NCBI GenBank assembly: GCA_946186665.1
Contig: CAMHOE010000001.1
Location: 1-64,000, forward strand
Source: an uncultured Clostridia bacterium
GTDB taxonomy: Bacteria > Bacillota > Clostridia > Oscillospirales > Acutalibacteraceae
Direction: 5' to 3'
Length of the DNA: 64,000 nt
Each line of letters begins with the position of its first letter. Within the stretch, counting starts at the first letter, position 1. A program made the translations under genes and the position numbers. Shown piece by piece: positions 35,451 to 45,583 of this stretch. The notes beneath the pieces are model-generated. The model searched no databases and was not told the DNA's origin. It saw only the letters and a list, made by a program, of their open reading frames with translations.

Positions 35451-36626
35451 ATGAAAGAGATAGAACTTAAATATGGCTGTAACCCTAATCAGAAGCCTTC
35501 AAGGATATTTATGGAGGACGGAAGTGAGCTTCCTGTTACAGTTCTCAACGGCAAGCCGGGTTATATCAACTTCCTTGACGCCTTTAACAGCTGGCAGCTT
35601 GTTTCCGAGCTTAAAGCAGCTACAGGTCTGCCGGCAGCCGCTTCCTTCAAGCACGTAAGTCCTGCCGGTGCAGCAGTGGCAACAGAGCTTTCCGACACTC
35701 TTAAAAAGATCTATTTCGTAGATGATCTGGAGCTTTCACCGATAGCAAGCGCATACGCAAAGGCAAGAGGTGCAGACAGAATGTCGTCTTACGGTGACTG
35801 GGTGGCCCTCTCCGATACCTGTGATAAGCAGACAGCAATTCTTTTGCAGAGAGAAGTTTCCGACGGTATCATTGCTCCGGATTATACAGAAGAAGCACTT
35901 GAGATACTCAAAACCAAGCGCAGAGGTACATATAACATAGTAAAGATCGACCCGTCATATAAGCCTGCCGCAGCAGAGAAGAAGCAGGTATACGGCATCA
36001 CCTTTGAGCAGGGAAGAAACGAGCTTAAAATAGATAATGATATGCTTAAAAACATCGTTACTGAAAATAAGGAGCTTACAGAAGAGACAAAGAGAGATCT
36101 TGTCATAGCGCTGATAACTCTTAAATATACACAGTCCAATTCCGTATGCTATGCAAAGGACGGACAGGCTATAGGCGTAGGCGCAGGTCAGCAGTCAAGA
36201 ATACACTGCACAAGACTTGCAGGAAACAAGGCAGATATCTGGTATCTCCGTCAGTGTCCGAAGGTTCTTGCGCTGCCCTTCAGGGAGGATATCCGCCGTC
36301 CCGACCGTGACAACACTATCGATGTGTATATCTCTGATGACTATGAGGATGTACTTGCAGACGGTGTATGGGAGCAGTTCTTTACGGAGAAGCCTGAGCC
36401 GCTTACAAAGGAAGAGAAGAAAGCATGGCTTGCAACCTTCAGCGGAGTATCACTGGGTTCGGATGCGTTCTTCCCGTTTGGTGATAATATCGAACGTGCT
36501 AAGCGCAGCGGTGTTCAGTATATCGCACAGCCCGGAGGCTCTATCCGTGACGATAACGTTATTGATACCTGCAATAAGTACAATATGACAATGGCGTTTA
36601 CGGGCATTCGCTTGTTCCACCACTGA
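35451..36626 (+). CDS. AICAR transformylase, stand-alone (PurH C-terminal domain type)
   Basis: 391 residues. It starts IELKYGCNPNQKPSRIFMED, then has AASFKHVSPAGAAVA with the catalytic Lys-His pair, IALKYTQSNSVCYA-like TLKYTQSNSVCYAKDGQ, GAGQQSRIHCTRLAG and SDAFFPFGDNIERA. The N-terminal MGS-like IMP cyclohydrolase domain of normal PurH (about 200 residues) is missing. It formylates AICAR to FAICAR; the PurO-like protein encoded just upstream would then close the ring. Spacing to that gene is 14 bases with AAGGAG before the start, and purD follows after 18 bases. The split gene order is intact, with no frameshift that could explain loss of a fused domain. Confidence 0.93.
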   Translation: MKEIELKYGCNPNQKPSRIFMEDGSELPVTVLNGKPGYINFLDAFNSWQLVSELKAATGLPAAASFKHVSPAGAAVATELSDTLKKIYFVDDLELSPIASAYAKARGADRMSSYGDWVALSDTCDKQTAILLQREVSDGIIAPDYTEEALEILKTKRRGTYNIVKIDPSYKPAAAEKKQVYGITFEQGRNELKIDNDMLKNIVTENKELTEETKRDLVIALITLKYTQSNSVCYAKDGQAIGVGAGQQSRIHCTRLAGNKADIWYLRQCPKVLALPFREDIRRPDRDNTIDVYISDDYEDVLADGVWEQFFTEKPEPLTKEEKKAWLATFSGVSLGSDAFFPFGDNIERAKRSGVQYIAQPGGSIRDDNVIDTCNKYNMTMAFTGIRLFHH

Positions 36627-36644
36627 TACAAGGAGGAATTGCAA

Positions 36645-37904
36645 ATGAGAATACTTGTTATCGGCAGCGGCGGACGTGAGCATACCATAATCCGCAAGCT
36701 TAAAGAGAGCCCAAAGGTTGACAGGATATATGCAGCACCCGGCAACGGGGGTATCTCAAAAGATGCAGAGTGTGTGAACATCAATGCTATGGATAAAGAG
36801 GGCATGGTAGCATTTGCTAAGGAAAATGCCGTTGATCTTGTATTTGTAGCACCTGACGATCCTCTTGCGGCAGGCATGGTAGATGCGCTTACTGCAAACG
36901 GCATACGTGCATTCGGTCCCCGTGCGGAAGCTGCTGTCATAGAGAGCAGCAAGGTTTTTTCAAAGAACCTTATGAAAAAATACAATATTCCCACAGCGGA
37001 ATACGAAGTCTTTGACGATCCGAAAAAGGCTATAGCTTATATCGAAGAGAAGAACAAGTTTCCGGTAGTTATCAAAGCAGATGGTCTTGCGCTGGGTAAG
37101 GGCGTTATTATTGCCCAGACTCACAAAGATGCTCAGGACGCTGTCAAAGAGATCATGGAGGATAAGAAATTCGGAGAGTCCGGCAATAAAGTTGTAGTCG
37201 AGGAGTTTCTTACAGGTCCGGAGGTTTCGGTACTCGCATTTACTGATGGTATATCCCTTGAGCCTATGGTATCATCAAAGGATCATAAGCGTGCTTATGA
37301 TAACGATCAGGGTCTTAACACAGGCGGTATGGGAACAATAAGTCCTAATCCGTACTACACCGAAGAGATTGCAGAGATTTGCCGGAAGACGATCTTTGAG
37401 CCGACAGTAGCTGCCATGAACAGCGAGAATCGTACCTTTAAAGGCTGTCTCTACTTTGGTCTTATGATAACGCCTGATGGTCCTAAGGTCATTGAGTACA
37501 ATGCGCGTTTTGGCGATCCGGAGGCTCAGGTAGTTCTCCCGCGCCTTAAAACAGATCTTGTTGATATTATAGAAGCTGTAATTGACGAAAAGCTTTCACA
37601 GCTCAAAATAGAGTGGAGCGATGAAGCGACCGCCTGTGTAGTAATGGCTTCCGGCGGATATCCTCTTGCATACAAAAAGGGCCTTGAAATAACCGGCCTT
37701 GATGAGAACGGACAGATAGACGGAGCCGAAGTATTCCACGCCGGCACAAAGTTTGAAAACGGCAAGTTCTATACCAACGGCGGAAGAGTTCTGGGCATTA
37801 CAGCAAGCGGCAGGACTCTTGATGAAGCTCTTGACAAAGCTTATGCGGCTGTAAAGAAGATATCCTTTGAGGGCGCACATTACCGCACAGATATAGGAAA
37901 GTAA
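36645..37904 (+). CDS. purD: Phosphoribosylamine-glycine ligase
   Basis: 419 residues from the ATG at 36645 (MRILVIGSGGREHTIIRKL) with AAGGAGG at 36630-36636. A TTG two codons upstream is not needed. ATP-grasp features include FPVVIKADGLALGKGVIIA, EEFLTGPEVSVLAFTDG, AYDNDQGLNTGGMGTISP and EYNARFGDPEAQVVLPRL. It joins glycine to phosphoribosylamine. It is the last gene of the purine operon and is followed by a terminator. purC, purL, purQ, purS and purB are not in the window. Confidence 0.97.
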   Translation: MRILVIGSGGREHTIIRKLKESPKVDRIYAAPGNGGISKDAECVNINAMDKEGMVAFAKENAVDLVFVAPDDPLAAGMVDALTANGIRAFGPRAEAAVIESSKVFSKNLMKKYNIPTAEYEVFDDPKKAIAYIEEKNKFPVVIKADGLALGKGVIIAQTHKDAQDAVKEIMEDKKFGESGNKVVVEEFLTGPEVSVLAFTDGISLEPMVSSKDHKRAYDNDQGLNTGGMGTISPNPYYTEEIAEICRKTIFEPTVAAMNSENRTFKGCLYFGLMITPDGPKVIEYNARFGDPEAQVVLPRLKTDLVDIIEAVIDEKLSQLKIEWSDEATACVVMASGGYPLAYKKGLEITGLDENGQIDGAEVFHAGTKFENGKFYTNGGRVLGITASGRTLDEALDKAYAAVKKISFEGAHYRTDIGK

Positions 37905-37939
37905 ACATAGCACAAAGTAATAATTCAGAATAACAGTAT

Positions 37940-37987
37940 CCGGCAACCTCTGGAGGTCAGTCACTTTCGGGTTGCCGGTTTTTGTTT
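37940..37987 (+). terminator. Intrinsic terminator after the purine operon
   Basis: CCGGCAACC (37940-37948) pairs with GGTTGCCGG (37970-37978), with an inner CCTC/GAGG pair, then TTTTTGTTT. The rest of the gap to 38163 is AT-rich with no gene. Confidence 0.88.
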
Positions 37988-38162
37988 GCCTTGTTTTGCT
38001 TTTTTGAAAGCTGCAAAATAATAAGCATCTTTAAAAATTGATGAGCATTATTCTTTCAAACACAACATATATAAATATATAAGAACAATTCCGATATTTA
38101 TATCCGTATATTGGTCTATGTAAATAAAATGTAAATATTACCGAAAAAATTTACAAAGGTAC

Positions 38163-38191
38163 TTGATTTTTTCTGTAAAAGAGTATACAAT
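38163..38191 (+). promoter_or_regulatory. Promoter of groES-groEL
   Basis: TTGATT (38163-38168), a 17-base spacer and TACAAT (38186-38191). The CIRCE operator starts 4 bases later, the usual position for HrcA control. Confidence 0.75.
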
Positions 38192-38195
38192 AAAT

Positions 38196-38222
38196 TTAGC
38201 ACTCGAAGCAAGAGAGTGCTAA
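38196..38222 (+). promoter_or_regulatory. CIRCE operator (HrcA binding site)
   Basis: TTAGCACTC, a 9-base spacer and GAGTGCTAA: a perfect match to the CIRCE consensus. HrcA represses here and is released on heat stress. hrcA itself is not in the window. Confidence 0.98.
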
Positions 38223-38249
38223 TTCAATTCAAATCATATCATTGCTTAA

Positions 38250-38549
<300 letters not shown>

Positions 38550-38552
38550 TAA

Positions 38553-40205
<1,653 letters not shown>

Positions 40206-40238
40206 CAGATTTACAGTCAATACAATTAAACAATTATA

Positions 40239-40276
40239 GTTCCGGCGCATTATCCTCTGTGATAGTGCGCCGGAAC
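40239..40276 (+). terminator. Strong inverted repeat after groEL
   Basis: GTTCCGGCGCA (40239-40249) pairs with TGCGCCGGAAC (40266-40276), with an inner TATC/GATA pair. It is a stable stem but has no clear T run (CCTATTATT follows), so it is a probable but atypical end signal for groESL. Confidence 0.55.
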
Positions 40277-40298
40277 CCTATTATTAATGAATACTGAA

Positions 40299-40351
40299 GA
40301 CTTAAAACTTAAAAATGAATAATAATGGTGCGTTTCACTAAAATGAAAACG
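40299..40351 (+). repeat. Dispersed intergenic repeat, groEL-kinase gap
   Basis: GACTTAAAACTTAAAAATG, then AATGGTGCG, then an imperfect hairpin (CGTTTCA...TGAAAACG). It is the same arrangement as 33875-33930. Confidence 0.7.
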
Positions 40352-40415
40352 AATTATAGTAAGTATAATTAAAAACGGCGGCTTCACGCTAAGTTGTAAA
40401 ACATGATATTAATTC

Positions 40416-40444
40416 TTGTAATTGATAACAAAATATGTTATAAT
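40416..40444 (+). promoter_or_regulatory. Promoter of the kinase gene (extended -10)
   Basis: TTGTAA (40416-40421), a 17-base spacer, then TGT and TATAAT (40439-40444). Its position downstream of the first possible start (40403) supports the start at 40478. Confidence 0.75.
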
Positions 40445-40477
40445 CAGACAAATACATCTTATCAGGAAGTGATGTGT

Positions 40478-43228
40478 ATGGATGATATTATGTCCTTCTC
40501 ACCTCTTTGGGGAGAATGGGAGATAAAAGGACTTATAGGTCAGGGCGCTTTCGGAGATGTTTACCGTGCGGAAAAACATGAATATGGAAATAACTACGTT
40601 TCCGCAGTAAAACATATTTCTATACCATGCAGAGGAATGTCTGCTGAATATCTGATCTCAGAGGGTGTCGTATATGATACTGATTCGTTTTCGCATTATT
40701 ATGATCAGCTCAGAGATCAGATTATCAAGGAAATAAACTTCTGCTATGCCCTCAGGGGCAATACCAATATAATGTCGTATGAGGATCACTGTATTATCCC
40801 TAAAAAGGGTGGAATGGGCTATGATATTTTTATACGCATGGAATATCTTATTTCCCTGCCGAAGTTTATCAAAGAACATAAACTGAGTGAAAGCGATATT
40901 ATCCAATTGGGCATAGAAATATGTACAGCTCTTGAAGTGCTCAACAGCCGGCATATGATTCACAGAGATATCAAGCCTGCAAATGTTTTTGTAAGTCCGA
41001 TGGGAGTTTATAAGCTTGGAGATTTCGGAGAGTCAAAGGTCTTGTCCGGTGCTTCGGTGGGAATGACCGTCCGTGGAACCTATGCTTATATGTCGCCGGA
41101 GATTTCAAGAGGAATGTCCGCAAATATCACTGCGGATATTTACTCGCTTGGTATAATGCTGTACCGTTTCCTCAATGGCTATCGTCAGCCTTTTGTTCCG
41201 ACAGATGCGGTGTCTGTTACCGCTCAGATGCAGGAAACTGCAAACATGAAGCGCTTCAAGGGAGAAAAGCTTCCTCTTCCGATAAATGTCAGCAACAAGG
41301 AACTTGTAAACATCGTCATGAAGGCGTGTGAATATGAACCTGAAAATCGCTGGCAGACGCCGGAGGAAATGAAGCTTGCACTTATGAGCCTGAAAAATAA
41401 TAATACATCTCAGGCGATAGTCGAACCCGCCGAAGCTGTACCGGCGGAAGAGATCAGCGTTATAAACATTGATTCTCTGCTCAGGAGGGTGTTCCTGTTT
41501 TTAGAGGACGGCGAGTGGAAGAGTGCTGATGAGTATTGTGAAAAGATACTTGACATTGAACCCGAAAACGCACAGGCATATCTTGGAAAGCTGATGGCTG
41601 AGCTTCATGTTGCAAAGAGAGGTCAGCTCCAATTCCTTAAGGAAAGCTTTGAACACAAAAAGAATTATCAGAAGATCATGCGTTTCGGAGACGAACAGAT
41701 AAAGTCTGAGATAAGCGGATATCTTGCGGCGGTGCTCGAAAAGAAGAAAAAGAGACGAGAATCGCAAATCAAATGGGATGATGAAAACAGAAAAACATCA
41801 TTACCATCTCCGGAGCCTGAAAAAATATCCGAAGCTAAACCCGAATCAAAGCCCGGAACAAAACCAAAGCTTAAACCCGGTTATAAGCCTGTAATACCCG
41901 AAGAAATGTCTGAACCGCCGGAACCTGTGAAACCTGAAACAGTGAGTAATGACACTGCAAAACCGCAGGATGAAAAGCCGAAAAAGCTTCCTGAAACAAA
42001 TTTCAAGAAGCTTGATGATCTTGAAGAAAGTCAACCTGTAAGTAAAACGAATGAAGCCGAGAAAACCGACAGAGAGATAAAATCATCTGTCTTTGCTTTT
42101 TTAAAAACCGGCAGAGAGGTAAAAAAATCTGTCTTTGTTTTTGTAATAACGGTTACAGTTGTGATAATAGGTATCATAGCGGCAATAGTTATCATTAACA
42201 ATAACAAAAGCACTGTTAAACTCGATATCCCTTCATACGGTGCCGCCGTGTCCGCAGGATCTGAACATACGGTTCGCTTAAGGTCAGACGGTACAGTGAT
42301 TGCCATTGGTAGAAATACAGAAGGTCAATGTAATGTGTCATCTTGGAGTAATATTGTGGCAGTATCGGCAGGATATGAGCATACAGTTGGTTTGAAGTCG
42401 GACGGCACAGTGGCAGCTGTTGGTTATGATGAGTACGGTCAATGTAATGTATCGAGTTGGACAGATATAGTTGCTGTATCGGCAGGAATGTATTTTACAG
42501 TAGGCTTGAAATCAGACGGAACCGTTGTAGCTGTTGGTAATGATGAGTACGGTCGATGTGATGTGTCATCTTGGAGTAATATTGTTGCAGTAGCCGCAGG
42601 AGGTTATCATACCGTTGGTTTGAAGTCAGACGGAACCGTTGTTGCAGTTGGTAACAATGGAAACGGTCAATGTGAAGTATCCGATTGGGAAGGTATAGTT
42701 GCTGTATCAGCAGGAGAAAGTCATACAGTTGGTTTAAAATCGGATGGTACTGTCGTTGCTGTTGGTTACAATGCCTATGATCAAATAGATGTATCAGATT
42801 GGGATAATATCAAAGCTATATCGGCAGGAAATTATCATACAGTTGGTTTAAAAAGGGATGGTACGGTTGTTGCTGTTGGTAAAAATGAGTACTCTCAATG
42901 CGAGGTATCCAGTTTGAAGGGTTATTGGAGCGGTGAAGATGTAGTTGCTGTATCAGCAGGACTGTATCATACAGTAGCCTTAAGGGAAGACGGCGTTTTT
43001 GCTGTGGGCAGAAATGATTACGGTCAATGTGATGTCTCCGACTGGAACCTTTTAGGAATCAGTTCAGTCTCTGCGGAAAGCAGTGACTCTTACGAAAGCA
43101 GTTACGCAAGCACAACAACAAGCACCTTAAACCTGAAACACGAGGATACAGATGTAGTTATTTCAGCAGGTGATAGTCACACAGTTGGTTTGAAATCAGA
43201 CGGCACAGCGGTTGCAGTGGGTAAGTAG
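40478..43228 (+). CDS. Membrane Ser/Thr protein kinase with extracellular RCC1-like repeats (frameshifted end)
   Basis: 916 residues from the ATG at 40478 (AGGAAG upstream). Kinase domain: GQGAFGDVY loop (21-28), K45, HRDIKPAN with D164, DFG with D182, GTYAYMSPEI. A helical TPR-like part follows (about 330-430; WKSADEYCEKILDIEPENAQ), then a Pro/Lys/Glu-rich linker and one membrane segment (about 552-575). Outside the cell come repeats of about 38 residues of the type HTVGLKSDGTVVAVG, eight in this frame. The stop (TAG) falls inside the eighth repeat, and the repeats go on in another frame to 43514. The layout is that of a PknB-like receptor kinase with an unusual RCC1-like sensor or binding region. 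No phosphatase gene is adjacent. Confidence 0.88.
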   Translation: MDDIMSFSPLWGEWEIKGLIGQGAFGDVYRAEKHEYGNNYVSAVKHISIPCRGMSAEYLISEGVVYDTDSFSHYYDQLRDQIIKEINFCYALRGNTNIMSYEDHCIIPKKGGMGYDIFIRMEYLISLPKFIKEHKLSESDIIQLGIEICTALEVLNSRHMIHRDIKPANVFVSPMGVYKLGDFGESKVLSGASVGMTVRGTYAYMSPEISRGMSANITADIYSLGIMLYRFLNGYRQPFVPTDAVSVTAQMQETANMKRFKGEKLPLPINVSNKELVNIVMKACEYEPENRWQTPEEMKLALMSLKNNNTSQAIVEPAEAVPAEEISVINIDSLLRRVFLFLEDGEWKSADEYCEKILDIEPENAQAYLGKLMAELHVAKRGQLQFLKESFEHKKNYQKIMRFGDEQIKSEISGYLAAVLEKKKKRRESQIKWDDENRKTSLPSPEPEKISEAKPESKPGTKPKLKPGYKPVIPEEMSEPPEPVKPETVSNDTAKPQDEKPKKLPETNFKKLDDLEESQPVSKTNEAEKTDREIKSSVFAFLKTGREVKKSVFVFVITVTVVIIGIIAAIVIINNNKSTVKLDIPSYGAAVSAGSEHTVRLRSDGTVIAIGRNTEGQCNVSSWSNIVAVSAGYEHTVGLKSDGTVAAVGYDEYGQCNVSSWTDIVAVSAGMYFTVGLKSDGTVVAVGNDEYGRCDVSSWSNIVAVAAGGYHTVGLKSDGTVVAVGNNGNGQCEVSDWEGIVAVSAGESHTVGLKSDGTVVAVGYNAYDQIDVSDWDNIKAISAGNYHTVGLKRDGTVVAVGKNEYSQCEVSSLKGYWSGEDVVAVSAGLYHTVALREDGVFAVGRNDYGQCDVSDWNLLGISSVSAESSDSYESSYASTTTSTLNLKHEDTDVVISAGDSHTVGLKSDGTAVAVGK

Positions 43229-43514
43229 TTATTATGATTATGATTATGGTTTACGTGATACATCTGATTGGAAAGATATTATTGCTGTAGAAGCGGGATG
43301 GTATCATACAGTTGACTTAAAGTCAGACGGAACTGTAGTTGCTGTCGGCGATAATTCTAAAAAAGAACTTTGGGTATCTGATTGGAAGGACATTGTTGCT
43401 GTATCGGCAGGTTGGGATTATACAGTAGGTTTAAAGTCAGATGGAACAGTGGTTGCTGTTGGTAATAATAAGGACGGTCAATGTGACGTCTCTGACTGGA
43501 ACCTTGCCGCATAA
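43229..43514 (+). pseudogene. Frameshifted continuation of the kinase RCC1-like repeats
   Basis: In the frame of position 43212 the repeats resume: DTSDWKDIIAVEAGWYHTV, then LKSDGTVVAVGDNSKK and VSDWKDIVAVSAGWDYTVG, ending CDVSDWNLAA and a stop at 43514. This adds the end of repeat 8 plus two full repeats. The switch occurs near 43224-43229 (GGTAAGTAGT) and would be repaired by removing one A or an equivalent change. It has no ribosome-binding site of its own. It may be a true frameshift, a recoding site or a sequencing error. Confidence 0.75.
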
Positions 43515-43552
43515 TAATATTTATAAGTTTGAAGTTTTCGTTACATAAAAAA

Positions 43553-43588
43553 TCCCCTGTGGTCGTATGGTCACAGGGGAATGCTTTT
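43553..43588. terminator. Bidirectional terminator between kinase and coaX
   Basis: TCCCCTGTG (43553-43561) pairs with CACAGGGGA (43572-43580). On the minus strand it is followed by six T (plus-strand A run 43547-43552), good for coaX. On the plus strand ATGCTTTTG follows, weaker. Confidence 0.85.
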
Positions 43589-43606
43589 GTTATTCATTTT
43601 TTTACA

Positions 43607-44386
43607 TCAGCGTGAATTGCCGCCGGAAGCTCTCTCATAGATAAGCTGTAAGCCTATGAGAAGAAGCTCATCGTTGAGTATTATCTTGTGCCGGCAGTAG
43701 GGGATGATGTGCTTTGACAGTCCTCCTGTTGCAATAACAGTCGGAGTACCCTCAATCTCTTCGCTCATTCTGTCTATCATTCCATCTATCATTGCCGCAT
43801 TTCCGAATACAAGTCCGGAACGCATACAGTCAGCTGTATTTGTGCCTATAGCTTTTTTTGGCGGATATAAGCCGATACTCTGGAGCTGTGCGGCGTTTCT
43901 TGTAAGGGACTCCATAGACACCACTACGCCGGGAACTATAATGCCGCCTCTGTAGCAGGAATCCTTGTCCACAACGCAGATGGTGGTTGCCGTACCCATA
44001 TCAATAACCATAAGCGGCTTAGGGTAAAGCGATATCGCCGCAACAGCACCTACAGCTATGTCACTTCCGAGCTGTGCAGGGTTGTCGATTTTTATGTTCA
44101 GTCCTGTTTTTATTCCCGGACCCACTATAAGAGGTGTGTGACCCGTAACTTTTTTGACTGCTATTTTCAATATGTTTGTCAGCTGCGGAACTACGGATGA
44201 TATTATACCGCCCTCAAAATCCCTGCATGAAGCTCCGTTAAGCTCAATAAGAGTTTTCAGCTGTACAGCGTATTCATCCTCTGTTTTTTTCTTGTCTGTA
44301 CTTATGCGGCAGATAAAAGCTGCTTTGTTGTTTTCTATGCCGCCCAGTACGATATTTGTATTGCCTGCGTCTACTGCAAGTATCAT
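43607..44386 (-). CDS. coaX: Type III pantothenate kinase
   Basis: 259 residues from the ATG at 44386 (MILAVDAGNTNIVLGG), which has AAGGAG at the right distance; the longer frame to 44494 is not needed. Motifs of the ASKHA-type CoaX family: DAGNTN at the start, QLGSDIAVGAVAAISLY, LMVIDMGTATTICVVD and IIVPGVVVSMESL. It phosphorylates pantothenate, the first step to CoA, and unlike type I CoaA is not inhibited by CoA. It lies 31 bases after the MscS gene on the minus strand, so both share a transcript that ends at the terminator near 43553. Confidence 0.95.
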   Translation of the reverse strand: MILAVDAGNTNIVLGGIENNKAAFICRISTDKKKTEDEYAVQLKTLIELNGASCRDFEGGIISSVVPQLTNILKIAVKKVTGHTPLIVGPGIKTGLNIKIDNPAQLGSDIAVGAVAAISLYPKPLMVIDMGTATTICVVDKDSCYRGGIIVPGVVVSMESLTRNAAQLQSIGLYPPKKAIGTNTADCMRSGLVFGNAAMIDGMIDRMSEEIEGTPTVIATGGLSKHIIPYCRHKIILNDELLLIGLQLIYERASGGNSR

Positions 44387-44417
44387 GTCTATTCTCCTTT
44401 TATGCGTTTGGTTTTGT

Positions 44418-45326
44418 TTACTTATGTCCGGTCTTATCCTCAACGATATGAAGATCCAGCTGATTGTAGGGTATCTCGATATTGTTGTCATCAAGTGCGT
44501 TTTTGATTTTTTCCTTCATTTCTTCCAGTACTGACCAGTAGTCGTCGGAGCTGCACCATATCCACACACTAAGCTCCACACTGCTGTCAGCAAAATTATC
44601 CACTGCAACACGGTTGTATTTATCCTGAATGACCCTTTCGTTGTTGTGGATAAGCTCCATAATTACATCACGAGCCTTAGAGATATCCTCTGTATACGCT
44701 ATCGGGATGATAAGATCTATACGGCGTTCGTCCTTTACAAAGTAGTTCACAATATTGTTTGAGGTAAGTCTGGAGTTAGGAATAAGTATCTCCTTGTTGT
44801 CATATGTGCAAAGGGTGGTATACATCATATCTATTTTTACTACCTTGCCCTTCAGACCCTCAGTTTCCAGATAATCGCCTATCTTGAATTTTTTGTTAAG
44901 GATAATAAGGGTACCGCTTGCCACATTTGCAAGACTGTCCTTCAGCGCAAGACCTATTGTAATTGTTGCGGCGCTTATTGCGGCAATTATGGTTGTCATA
45001 TCTATTCCCAGAGCCGAAAGCACACATACTACTACAAGTATCTTAAGTGTTGCGCTTATCACCGAATGAAGAAATGAAACTACGGTTTGCTCAGCCTTGC
45101 TTTTGTTAAGCGCTTTCATAATGAGCTTGCATATAACTTTTGTAAGCCACCAGCCTATCACAAAAATAAGTATTGCCCCGATGAGCTTTGGCAGAAAAGC
45201 TATGAACCAGTCATAGGCATCTCCAAGGAACTTCTGAAAAAACGTAAGGTTTTCTTCAATGTTCAATTGAATATCAGGTTCAGTAGTTCCGGACGATTGC
45301 TGTCCGCTAAGCAGCAAAAGCTCCAT
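44418..45326 (-). CDS. MscS-family small-conductance mechanosensitive channel
   Basis: 302 residues. Three membrane segments lie at about 45-65, 90-112 and 115-140. The pore helix is Ala/Gly-rich (IGLALKDSLANVASGTLII), followed by the beta domain FKIGDYLETEGLKGKVVKID, then EILIPNSRLTSNNIVNY, and a C-terminal alpha/beta domain ending IPYNQLDLHIV. MscS channels open on membrane tension and release solutes during osmotic downshock. It has an extended -10 promoter 40 bases upstream and leads into coaX. I see no nucleotide-binding extension. Confidence 0.94.
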   Translation of the reverse strand: MELLLLSGQQSSGTTEPDIQLNIEENLTFFQKFLGDAYDWFIAFLPKLIGAILIFVIGWWLTKVICKLIMKALNKSKAEQTVVSFLHSVISATLKILVVVCVLSALGIDMTTIIAAISAATITIGLALKDSLANVASGTLIILNKKFKIGDYLETEGLKGKVVKIDMMYTTLCTYDNKEILIPNSRLTSNNIVNYFVKDERRIDLIIPIAYTEDISKARDVIMELIHNNERVIQDKYNRVAVDNFADSSVELSVWIWCSSDDYWSVLEEMKEKIKNALDDNNIEIPYNQLDLHIVEDKTGHK

Positions 45327-45361
45327 ATATATCCCTCCTGTAGAAATTATATTACCAGAAC

Positions 45362-45370
45362 ATTATACCA
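45362..45370 (-). promoter_or_regulatory. Extended -10 promoter of mscS-coaX
   Basis: On the minus strand TGG then TATAAT (45370 down to 45362). The -35 at the normal distance is poor (TTTATT, 45390-45385), as expected for extended -10 promoters. Confidence 0.6.
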
Positions 45371-45420
45371 CAAGTTCAGGGAATAATAAATAATAATTTG
45401 TAAAATAGTATCGAAATAGT

Positions 45421-45449
45421 TTGCAAATCATTGTATTTTATTGTATCAT
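45421..45449 (+). promoter_or_regulatory. Candidate promoter of the MORN-repeat gene
   Basis: TTGCAA (45421-45426), a 17-base spacer and TATCAT (45444-45449). The leader to 45584 is about 125 bases with no clear structure. Confidence 0.55.
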
Positions 45450-45583
45450 AGTTAATAGATATCGTAAGGATAAGTACAGATGACATAGAATGGTTGGCAG
45501 TGAAAAAAAGCAGGTGTATGATCCTCGGTGTCAGTCATCTGAAATATAAATAACAGCAGCCTGATGTTTGGGAGTTGTGAAAC

